Positions 18,001-23,598 of a stretch of 64,000 bases of DNA are shown here, piece after piece. Made by a program: the position numbers and the translations under genes. A model generated the notes under the pieces. That model worked only from the letters and a program-made list of their open reading frames with translations, was not told the origin of the DNA and did not search any database. The DNA is from Streptomyces catenulae (lineage in GTDB: Bacteria; Actinomycetota; Actinomycetes; Streptomycetales; Streptomycetaceae), in assembly GCF_000718015.1 (NCBI RefSeq), contig NZ_JODY01000010.1, positions 124,001-188,000 on the forward strand, in the 5' to 3' direction. Each line of letters begins with the position of its first letter. Within the stretch, counting starts at the first letter, position 1.

Positions 18001-19228
18001 ACTCGATCGGGAAGTCTCCGTCGAAGACGTCGCACGCGTAGTCGAGATCGATCCGCAGGGCCGCGTCGTCACCCGTGGTGCTGATCATGACCGATAGGGC
18101 GTCCTGCCGGTGGACCGGGGCCATGACGAGGGCCTCGGGCCGGGCGTCGGGCCGGGGTTGGCGCAGGTAGGAGAGGGTGATGTCGAAGAGCTGCCGGGGG
18201 TTGCCCTCGCTCGTGGGCAACTCCCGGAGCACGTCGCCCAGAGCGAGTCGCTCGTGCGGGCGCAGGGCCTCGGTGCTCGCGCGGACGCCGGCGGCCAGAT
18301 CGTGGAGGGTCGCCTCCGGCCGCAGCCGGACGCGGACCGGAAGGCTGTTCGCCCGCTGGCCGACGATCTCGCGCTCGGCGCCGTCCCGCCGATTGAGGAA
18401 CGGCACCCCGAGGACCAGCTCCTCGCTCCGGTGCACCCGCCCGAAGTACGTGGCGAAGGCGGCGGCCACGAACGCGAAGGGGGAGGTGCCGTCCCGGCGT
18501 ACGCGCCGGACGAGTTCGGCCTCCACGGTGAAGGTGTGCCGGGCCCGACGGGGCCCGCCCGCCGGCAGGCGTGCGGGGTTGCGGGTGAACAGGGCGGGCA
18601 CCACCCCGTCCAGAACCTCGCGGTGGAAGGCGCGGTCACGCTCGTGGTCGGCCGACTCCCGGTACGCGGCCTCAGCCTCGACGAGCACGGTGGCGGACGG
18701 GGCGGGGGCCTCTTCGGGGCGTCCGCCGGCCCGGGTGCGCTCGTAGTCAGCCCACGTCTGGAGGCTGACCTGGTTCAGCGCCCAGGCGTCGACGATGAGG
18801 TGATGGGCGTTCAGGTGGAGGTGGGCGACGGAGTCGCTCACGCGCAGGATCGCCGCCGAGAACATCCTCGACCGCCGCAGCGGGAACGGCCGTGCGAGAG
18901 CACGGGCCTGCCAGGCAGCGCAGACCGCGGCGGGGTCCGGCCGGCCGGAGAAGTCGAGGTACTCCACCCACGCGGCGTCCTCGCCGGCTCCACCCGCGGG
19001 TTCGGTCCACTGGAAGGGGACGCCGTCCTCGTCGTCGAAGCGCGCCGAGAAGGCGTCGTTACGGCGCAGGACGCGCGCCAGGGAGGTGCGGACGGCCGCC
19101 AGGTCGACGTCGGGGCCGAGGGGCTCCCTGAGCACCACATTGAATTGCGAGTCGGGATCACCCTGAGCTTCTGAAACCCAGATGTCGCGCTGATACGAGC
19201 TGAGCGGGGAACGCTGTAAGTAAGACAC
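12023..19228 (-). CDS. Dimodular NRPS, C-A-T-C-A-T-TE (predicted acyl-Ser-Pro assembly)
   Basis: A 2401-residue synthetase. The first condensation domain has HHLIVDAW near 140. A1 runs about 460-960, with YTSGSTGRPKG near 605. T1 has GGDSL near 1005, C2 has HHAILDGG near 1208 and A2 has FTSGSTGRPKG near 1671. T2 has LGGTSL near 2070. The thioesterase has GWSFGG near 2203 and GDH near 2377. The specificity residues read by hand are DVWHFSLVDK for A1, the serine type, and DVQYISQVVK for A2, closest to proline. A leading C domain with no upstream module suggests N-acylation by a fatty acyl starter. GTG 19228 is preferred over an ATG 15 codons upstream because GAAAGG sits before it. Codon 4 is TTA (19217-19219), so translation should need bldA tRNA. 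Confidence 0.9.
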   Translation of the reverse strand: MSYLQRSPLSSYQRDIWVSEAQGDPDSQFNVVLREPLGPDVDLAAVRTSLARVLRRNDAFSARFDDEDGVPFQWTEPAGGAGEDAAWVEYLDFSGRPDPAAVCAAWQARALARPFPLRRSRMFSAAILRVSDSVAHLHLNAHHLIVDAWALNQVSLQTWADYERTRAGGRPEEAPAPSATVLVEAEAAYRESADHERDRAFHREVLDGVVPALFTRNPARLPAGGPRRARHTFTVEAELVRRVRRDGTSPFAFVAAAFATYFGRVHRSEELVLGVPFLNRRDGAEREIVGQRANSLPVRVRLRPEATLHDLAAGVRASTEALRPHERLALGDVLRELPTSEGNPRQLFDITLSYLRQPRPDARPEALVMAPVHRQDALSVMISTTGDDAALRIDLDYACDVFDGDFPIESVAGHLLTLMRNGAARPERPAVTLPVLGTAERDELTRLSHGPVTPYASDRTVHGLIAEQAARTPDRIAIRPADGGAPLTYGTLDAQADQVARRLRTQGVRAEDRVAVMMERSPQMLVALLAVLKSGGAYVPVDPGYPADRIAFLLQDSRAKVVLIDAEIPEPEVGEGVRVLRTGELLSGPSGPLDAVTDSRGLAYVIYTSGSTGRPKGAMVEHHSVVNRLAWMQNRFPIGSGDVLLQKTPISFDVSVWELFWWAIEGACLALLPAGGQKDPRGILRTLAEQHVTTMHFVPSMLGPFLDLLEESPELRAEAASLRQVFCSGEALPAARVEQFNRIFGGVPEHAPKLVNLYGPTEATVDVSYHECPSDPEQPVGRVPIGRPIDNTQLYVMDAYGGLQPAGVPGELCIGGVGVARGYLERPELTREKFTADPFTPGGRLYRTGDLARWLADGTIEYLGRIDGQVKIRGNRVELGEVQNQLASLPGVRDAVVVDQTSDTRGTYLAAYYVADAVIDPARLRSELAASLPEFMIPSHFLRIDRVPLTPNGKADRRALPSPITAGGLSREGTLPRNVTEETLAGIWSAVLECGHVGIHDDYFALGGDSLTMLRVRAMAEKQGIHFSLTDLMQHPTVADLAACAATGTVESARQLEPFELASGVDRARLEGRADAYPLSRLQLGLLYHSRAQEDSAVYHDVFQYTFVFDWDERRFRDAFDRLVARHPVLRSSFDLGTYSEPLQIVDFEVRGGLEVVDLRERDEEEARAEIRGHVDERRFHRYDFEQAPLYHFRVHVCAETVELVLSFHHAILDGGSVANLVRELLQDYLHTLGKDIEPVPDQALPSPAHHVFAERAALESAESKAFWGDYLEDAPLLRLEAFRQHEAPGTDELITRTVHLPDELTADVRRFARQRALPMKSVLLAAHALTLSLYSGVRDITTGLVTHGRPEHEGAERIAGLFLNTMPVRLDLMDRTWAGVVEETFGQEQRTHAHRRYPLSAVQEDIGVTVVDTAFNYIHFRQLSAVFQLPGVAMRAFRTWEETNFQLLVNAVTNPTDERIWLRMDCHGRTFTGAQADLYAEGFTAILRRMAAYPDEAADFAFLSAPVDRPAAGAVPGGPPVDVIRAVAERTARAPDATAVRFGEHRCTYAELGRVSDGVARKLIALGVRPGDRVGIAMERSLETIAVLLGVLKAGAATVPLDTGYPVERLTDMVEQARPFTVIAQGPHAALLRGASPTLLADELLAAATEGTGGDGDGVDLPRIALEDTAYILFTSGSTGRPKGVAQSHRTLAHLVAWQNGIPSGVVGGVTAQYAPMSFDVSFQEIFSTLCGGGTLLVLSEEDRRDMPALLRLLDAEGVQRLYLPYVAAQQLAETASALGLAPRHLKALISSGEQLRVTDEIRRLCAAVPGVLLENQYGPTESHVVTSFTMTGDPAAFPALPPIGSAIDGSRALVLDSRMRPVAPGVKGEIHLGGACLADGYVGQPELTDERFVPDPHGAPGERLYRTGDLGFTLPGGDIVCLGRADSQVKVRGYRIEPSEVELAITSFAARTQGLSEAAVVARRREGNDTFLAAFLVGDPDRADVEVLDKQLRTVLPDYMVPSHYEWLDALPLTPSGKRNDAALREMPLTAGDTRDTTAPRDEYEQVLAEIVAGQLQLPSLGVFENIFDLGGTSLTAMRLVVVIEQRYGVHVPLSEFVSAPTVADLAEKLRSGGATTTFDPLVPIRPNGTRRPMFFVHPMGGNVLCYVRFAKYLPDDQPFFALQAAGVDPGTEPLRSVEEIAASYIAAIRRVQPSGPYVIGGWSFGGFVAFEIARQLRAAGEELHRLVLLDTTALNPGRRLTTGDDALLGWFFWELLWLQRGGDSPLEVIPAGLTTLDEKFDFIAQLAIDEGVLPAGSTGAVVRRLFHVYEANWRAAFAYRPEVVEQDMVLIHASEPLPDVLNSMHTAIESLHKDPTNGWRERTSGEFTVLDVPGDHLTIMEEPHIAHMVRKITELIGE

Positions 19229-19293
19229 GGAACGCCTTTCTCTACAGAGTGAGGAATTGACCGCAGGCGACAAAGCGGCGTCTGCGGTCCCCG

Positions 19294-19321
19294 AGTTCGA
19301 TTGAACTATCCACTAGTTCGA
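19294..19321. promoter_or_regulatory. Triple AGTTC/GAACT half-site cluster upstream of NRPS
   Basis: AGTTC-GATT-GAACT forms a perfect short palindrome and is followed after seven bases by a third AGTTCGA. The two AGTTCGA copies (19294-19300 and 19315-19321) are exactly 21 bases apart, two helical turns. The cluster lies 66-93 bases upstream of the NRPS start and about 100 bases from the divergent hydrolase, a natural place for a shared operator. Confidence 0.45.
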
Positions 19322-19384
19322 GTGGCGAAATCAAGCCTCATTGGCTTCTTTACGTGAGACCGCCGTCACAGTTTCCTGAAGTTG

Positions 19385-19419
19385 TTAAGTACGCATGAAT
19401 CACCCACTAATATCGGGGC
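19385..19419 (+). promoter_or_regulatory. Likely leaderless promoter of the hydrolase gene
   Basis: TAATAT (19408-19413) is an excellent -10 box whose predicted start site falls on the A of the ATG at 19420. A weak -35 (TTAAGT, 19385-19390) lies 17 bases upstream. The short GGGG before the ATG is too close to be a normal ribosome site, so a leaderless transcript is likely. Confidence 0.45.
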
Positions 19420-20211
19420 ATGATTCCCTACACGGCTCTCGCCGAAGCCCCCCTGAAGGTGGGCAAAGGTCCAGGACTTCTCCTTGCACACGGCGCGGGA
19501 AGCGACATCCAGGACAGTTACGGACCGGTAATCGACCGGATAGCCGAGAGCAATACGGTCATCGGCCCCGACTACCCCGGATCAGGAAATACACGATTGC
19601 CGGAGGAAGCGCTGACGCTCGACGGGCTCGCGGATTATCTGGTCGCAAGCGCGGTACGGGCCGGCGTCGACTCTTTCGCACTGTCCGGCTTTTCCATGGG
19701 CACGGCCATCGCGGTACGCGCCGCGACCCGGCACCCCGAGCGGGTCACCGCACTCATCCTCTCCTCGGGTTTCGCATTCCCGAACCCCCGGCTTCGGCTC
19801 GTCATCGAAACCTGGCGTTCACTGGGAAAGCGCCCCGAGGAGGCGCGGATACTGGCGGCTTATCTGTCGCTCGTCGTGGGCGGCGCGGAATGGCTCGACG
19901 GACGCTCTCCGGACGAGGTCGAGGAACAGCTCGCCCTCTTCGCCGCCGGCATGCCGCCGGGGACCGATGAGCAGCTCGCCGTGTTCGACCACATCGACGT
20001 ACGCGAAGATCTCGGCAGGATCGCCGTGCCCACGCTGGTCATCTCCCCCACGGGCGATCTGATCACCACGCCCGCGCACTCCCGTCAACTGGTGGACGGC
20101 ATACCGGGCGCGGAACTCCTCACGCTGGACTGCGGACACGCCATTGCCACCGAACGGCCTGACGAATGGGCCGCCGCGATCACAGAATTCCTGGCCGGCG
20201 TGAACGCGTAG
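19420..20211 (+). CDS. Alpha/beta hydrolase
   Basis: A 263-residue alpha/beta hydrolase with an oxyanion strand LLLAHGAGSD near residue 22, nucleophile elbow GFSMG near 92, the acid in ISPTGD near 210 and catalytic His in CGHA near 238. It is transcribed divergently from the NRPS and shares its 190-base promoter region, so it may be a pathway enzyme: an editing (type II) thioesterase-like hydrolase or an amidase acting on the acylated product. In legonmycin-type pathways hydrolytic steps on the acyl chain are plausible, but this gene is not a recognisable homologue of a characterised one. No signal peptide is visible. Confidence 0.82.
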   Translation: MIPYTALAEAPLKVGKGPGLLLAHGAGSDIQDSYGPVIDRIAESNTVIGPDYPGSGNTRLPEEALTLDGLADYLVASAVRAGVDSFALSGFSMGTAIAVRAATRHPERVTALILSSGFAFPNPRLRLVIETWRSLGKRPEEARILAAYLSLVVGGAEWLDGRSPDEVEEQLALFAAGMPPGTDEQLAVFDHIDVREDLGRIAVPTLVISPTGDLITTPAHSRQLVDGIPGAELLTLDCGHAIATERPDEWAAAITEFLAGVNA

Positions 20212-20221
20212 CGATCGGGAT

Positions 20222-20259
20222 TCCCGGGTGGCGGACGGGGGATGTGCCGCCACCCGGGA
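20222..20259. terminator. Bidirectional hairpin terminator
   Basis: TCCCGGGTGGCGG (20222-20234) and CCGCCACCCGGGA (20247-20259) form a perfect 13-bp stem between the convergent hydrolase and MFS genes. It is followed on the plus strand by a short T-containing stretch. Confidence 0.7.
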
Positions 20260-20293
20260 GTTCTTCGTCGGTCGGGCGCCCGGACCGACGAGG

Positions 20294-21499
20294 TCAGAGC
20301 CGACCGCTGGCGGGGGCGCGGCCCACCGCGGTGGCGACCAGAGCGGCGAGCGCGAAGCCGCCGCCCACCCACATCGCCGACGTGATACCGGAGGCGTCGG
20401 CCGCCTGACCGCCGAGCAGCGCGCCCAGCGCGATGGCTCCATTGAACACGCCGACGAACAGGGAGGAAGCGCCCTCGCGGGCGTCGGGCGACGAGGCCAG
20501 GATCCAGGTCTGCGTGCTCACGGAGACTCCGCCGTAGGTGAGCCCCCAGACAGCCATCAACGCACCGGCCACCCACAGCGAGCCACCCACGAAGGGCAGC
20601 AGCAGGACCGTCACGGCCATGACAACTGTGATCACGAGAAGGGTCTTGCGCGGCGAACGGCCCGCGCCGGCACCCGAGATGAAGTTGCCCGCAACACCCG
20701 CGATGCCGTACACCAGCAGGAGCGTGCCGATCATCCCGGCACCGGCTCCGGAGACGTCCTCAAGGACGGGGCGGACGTAGGTGTACGCGGCGAAGTGCCC
20801 CGTGACCAGGCACGCCACGACGATCAGGCCGGTACGTACCTGCGGGTTGCCGAACAGCTTCATCACCCCGCCCAGCTGAACGGACCCCTCGGCGGGCAGC
20901 TTCGGCAGCAGCACCGCCATAGCAAGGATGACCAGGAGTGCAAGACCGCCGACGGCCACGAACGCCGCGCGCCACCCGGCCAGAGCGCCGATGTAGGCGC
21001 CCGCCGGAATACCGAGGACCGATGCCACCGCGATGCCACTGAAGACCAGACTGGTCGCCGGGCCGACCGACTTCGGCGGCACCAGACGCACCGCGATGCC
21101 CGCCGCGATCGCCCACACACCGCCCATGCCGATACCGACCAGCACGCGCGCGGCGATCATCACGCCGAAGTTCGGCGCCCACGCGGCGCCCAGATTGCCG
21201 ATCAGCAAGACGGTCATCAGCGCGCACAGCACCACGCGCCGGTCGAACCTGCCCAGGGCGGAGGTCAGCAGGGGCGAGGAGACCGCCGCGACCAGCCCCG
21301 TAATCGTCAGCGTGAGCCCGGCCACGCCTTCGGAGACCTTGAGGGCGCCCCCCATCGGAGTCAGCAGCCCGACGGGCAGCATCTCCGAGGTGACCACCGT
21401 GAAAGTACCGATGGCCACGGCCACCACACCCGGCCATCCGCGCGACGCAGAGCTCTCCTTCGCTGCGGATCTGTCTTCGAATTCTTCAACTTGCACCAT
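20294..21499 (-). CDS. MFS transporter (DHA1/AraJ-like)
   Basis: A 401-residue protein with about 12 membrane segments. Conserved MFS features include GRFDRRVVL between segments 2 and 3 and the RVLVGIGMGGVWAIAAG segment. This resembles AraJ/YdhP-type drug or sugar efflux proteins. It is divergent from a LysR gene that carries a TTA codon, and convergent with the hydrolase beside the NRPS. An export or self-resistance role for the NRPS product is reasonable. The start codon lies inside a CCATG-N4-CATGG palindrome, which may be an operator. Confidence 0.85.
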   Translation of the reverse strand: MVQVEEFEDRSAAKESSASRGWPGVVAVAIGTFTVVTSEMLPVGLLTPMGGALKVSEGVAGLTLTITGLVAAVSSPLLTSALGRFDRRVVLCALMTVLLIGNLGAAWAPNFGVMIAARVLVGIGMGGVWAIAAGIAVRLVPPKSVGPATSLVFSGIAVASVLGIPAGAYIGALAGWRAAFVAVGGLALLVILAMAVLLPKLPAEGSVQLGGVMKLFGNPQVRTGLIVVACLVTGHFAAYTYVRPVLEDVSGAGAGMIGTLLLVYGIAGVAGNFISGAGAGRSPRKTLLVITVVMAVTVLLLPFVGGSLWVAGALMAVWGLTYGGVSVSTQTWILASSPDAREGASSLFVGVFNGAIALGALLGGQAADASGITSAMWVGGGFALAALVATAVGRAPASGRL

Positions 21500-21573
21500 G
21501 CATTCATGGAATCCAAGGGTTCGTCGGGGAACAACGGCGATTTCCTCATCACTCCATGAGCGGGGCTCATGGA
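21496..21573. promoter_or_regulatory. Two CCATG..CATGG palindromes between MFS and LysR genes
   Basis: TCCATGAG-CGGGG-CTCATGGA (21553-21573) is a perfect 8-5-8 inverted repeat, and CCATG-CATT-CATGG (21496-21509) covers the MFS start codon. Both share the CCATG/CATGG arms. They lie in the divergent promoter region, as expected for binding sites of the adjacent LysR regulator. Confidence 0.5.
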
Positions 21574-21618
21574 CGGGTAAAGTGCCTGGTCACGAACAGG
21601 AAGAACACAGGGGGACAC

Positions 21619-22530
21619 GTGGGAAGTCCGGAGATCCGCGAAGTGGAAGCGTTCCTTGCACTGGCCGAAGAGTTACATTTCAGGCGAGCCGGGGAGCGTC
21701 TGCACATATCGCAGAGCCGTATCAGCCAACTCCTGCGCACCATGGAGAGCAGGGTCGGCGCCCGCCTCGTCGAGCGCACCAGCCGCCGCGTCCGTCTGAC
21801 GCCGCTGGGCGAGATGCTGTTCGCGGACCTCCGCCCGGCCTACAACTCCCTGCAGACCGCCCTCGATACGGCCCGCACCACGGCACGGGGCGTCGGCGGC
21901 CTGCTCCGCATCGGCTTCCAGGGCACGGTCAACGACCATGTCATGAAAGCCATCGCGCTCTTCCAGAACCGTCATCCGGAGTGCACCACCGAGATCGTGG
22001 AGATACCTTTCTCCGACCCCTTCGGGCCGCTCCAGCGCCATGAGGTCGACACGGCAGTCGTGCTGTTGCCCGTGGAGGAGGACGATCTCGTCCTCGGCCA
22101 GGTCTTCTCCAAGCAGCCACAGGCCCTCGCCGTCTCCGTCCATCACCGCTTCGCGTCCCACGCGAGCCTGACAGCCGAGGACCTTGCCGAGTGCCCCTTG
22201 ATCAGCGTCCGTGGCGCGGCCCCCGAATACTGGCGCCGAGCTCAGGCCCCCAGCCTCACGCCAGGCGACCGCGTGATCCCGGCCGGACCCCTCGTAAGCA
22301 CCTTGCAGGAGGGTCTGGCCCTGGTGGCGGCCGACCGCGGCGCCATGCTCCTGTGCCATCCCACGGCCGAGTACTACGGTCGCCGGGACATCATCTTCGT
22401 GCCCCTCACCGGTCTTGAGGATTCCTTCCTCGGCCTGGTCTGGCGCCGCAGCCACGAAACCGCCCGCGTCCGCGCCTTCTCCCAGGCCCTCGCCGCGGCG
22501 GGGGCCACCATCGACGGGCCGCCGCACTGA
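21619..22530 (+). CDS. LysR-family transcriptional regulator with TTA codon
   Basis: A 303-residue LysR protein: an N-terminal winged helix-turn-helix (EVEAFLALAEELHFRRAGER, then SQSRISQLLRTMESRVG) and a C-terminal substrate-binding domain. GTG 21619 follows GGGGGA at ideal spacing; an in-frame ATG further upstream has no support. Codon 19 is TTA (21673-21675), the rare leucine codon read by bldA tRNA, so expression should be growth-phase dependent. It is divergent from the MFS exporter, which it most likely controls through the palindromes between them. Confidence 0.88.
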   Translation: MGSPEIREVEAFLALAEELHFRRAGERLHISQSRISQLLRTMESRVGARLVERTSRRVRLTPLGEMLFADLRPAYNSLQTALDTARTTARGVGGLLRIGFQGTVNDHVMKAIALFQNRHPECTTEIVEIPFSDPFGPLQRHEVDTAVVLLPVEEDDLVLGQVFSKQPQALAVSVHHRFASHASLTAEDLAECPLISVRGAAPEYWRRAQAPSLTPGDRVIPAGPLVSTLQEGLALVAADRGAMLLCHPTAEYYGRRDIIFVPLTGLEDSFLGLVWRRSHETARVRAFSQALAAAGATIDGPPH

Positions 22531-22594
22531 TCGTTTCAGAAGGAATCCCGGTCTGACGTGTCGGCTGCCAGGGCGCTCAGTGGTGCGACGGAGC

Positions 22595-23063
22595 CGCTGC
22601 CATGGCCACTCTGTCCGCTCGGGTGGTGGAGAACTCGCTCCCGAAGAGCTGGCGCTCCAAGCCCGCGCTGCCGGACTCGACTTCACCGCGACGACGGAGT
22701 ACAGAACCGCTGCGGAAACCGGTGCATGGAAGCATCCGGTTGCCGGTGACTTCTTGATCGTTCTCGGTGGGGAGGTGGCCATAGAGGTCAGGCGCCGGCC
22801 CGCACTTGGCTCAATCCAGGCTACGTTGTCGACTGGAACCACCGCGTCAGTGACGGGCTGACCGGTCAGCGCCTGGACCGGGCCCCATCGGGTGGGGCCT
22901 GTGCGCGGCCACGGTCCCGCATACGCCCTGCCCATCGGTCGGCTTCGGGTTCCCCTTCCGTGGCTTCGATATGGTGGAGGTGTGGAACGGACTGCGGGCT
23001 TCGGGCCAGCCCTGGAATGCCGACAACGAGTCCGCTCCGACTGAGAGGGCCAAGCGTCGCAAT
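22595..23063 (+). pseudogene. PHP-domain (CehA/McbA-type) metallohydrolase relic
   Basis: One plus-strand frame reads CHGHSVRSGGGELAPEELAL and then ARAAGLDFTATTEYRTAAET and GDFLIVLGGEV. This follows the family pattern LHGHSxxSDGxxTPEEL...AGLDFxxTTEHNTA...LxxPGEEV. After frame changes, PGYVVDWNHRVSDG and, near 22967, FRGFDMVEVWNG can be read, matching later blocks of the same family. Several metal ligands are changed (Asp to Gly, His to Tyr) and at least two frameshifts separate the blocks. This is therefore a decayed gene, not a new ORF. It lies directly after the LysR gene. Confidence 0.65.
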
Positions 23064-23073
23064 CAACATCAAG

Positions 23074-23260
23074 CGGGCTCGTAGCGGGTCGCGAGGACAT
23101 CGGCCAACTTTTCCCGAGGCCATACGGCGTCCGTACCTGAGAATCGAGGGACCGGCATCCCGGCCGAAAGACCGCATTTCCCGGATCGCCCCCGAGGGGA
23201 ATCCCGGGAGTTTCCCGGCAGCCCCCGTCCCACCCTTGAGCAGCCCGCCGGGGCGGCCGC
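23074..23260 (-). repeat. Degenerate copy of the hipA-like 5' end and upstream region
   Basis: About 180 bases here align with 3400-3590 around the HipA-like start. Nearly identical blocks include GTAGCGGGTCGCGA (23089 onward, compared with 3402 onward) and a shared run ending in GGGAGTTTC/GGGAAGTTTC. On the reverse strand it encodes TTG-initiated ADVLATRYEPA and a stop, against TEVIATRYVTPL in the intact gene. Homology ends sharply after the ninth codon. It is a truncated paralogous fragment that carries the promoter/leader rather than a functional gene. Confidence 0.6.
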
Positions 23261-23322
23261 GCGCTCACGGAGACCTCCAGGGCCGAGCCCCTCGCGTACC
23301 CGGGTACCGAACGCCTCCCCGT

Positions 23323-23400
23323 GGCGGATCCGAGGCCGGGCGTCGGGAGCGGCTGTCGGCGCGCTTCCCGGGCGAGCGGCTGATCATCCCGGCAGGGCGT
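23323..23400 (+). pseudogene. Aminopeptidase P N-terminal fragment
   Basis: The plus-strand frame reads RRERLSARFPGERLIIPAG at 23341-23397. This is the conserved N-terminal motif of Streptomyces Xaa-Pro aminopeptidases (AERRxxLSARFPGERLVIPAG). The expected continuation (KTRSNDTEYxFRA) is missing and unrelated sequence follows. Only this short piece is recognisable, so it is an eroded remnant. Confidence 0.45.
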
Positions 23401-23562
23401 CGGCGTGCCGATCGAGGACGATCCGGTGCTCACGACCGAAGGCACGCACCTCACGTACCCGGCCCTGCCCCGGGGTTCGGGCGCGAGAGGGGAGTGGAGC
23501 GGCGCGCCGGAGGAGGTGAGGGAGGGGTTCCACGCGCTGCCCGGAAGAGGGGTGCCGTTCTC

Positions 23563-23598
23563 TTGGCAGGGGTGGTGCCATGTGAAATATTACTGAGG
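23563..23598 (+). promoter_or_regulatory. Promoter/operator of the hydroxyproline operon
   Basis: TTGGCA (23563-23568) and AATATT (23586-23591) are 17 bases apart, placing transcription at the GTG start (leaderless). TGGCA-N7-TGCCA (23564-23580) overlaps the -35 as a possible GntR operator. CCATGTGAA (23578-23586) recurs upstream of the collagenase gene at 29705. Confidence 0.4.

Noticed and set aside
12809..18097. A very long open frame (more than 1700 codons) antisense to the NRPS.
   Set aside because: It follows the NRPS codon periodicity in the opposite strand, shows no domain motif and no ribosome site. It is a GC-bias artefact of the true NRPS.
23405..23596. A 63-codon plus-strand ORF before the hydroxyproline operon.
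   Set aside because: No recognised motif and weak start; it ends at the operon promoter. It could be the remains of a relic, so it was not called as a gene.
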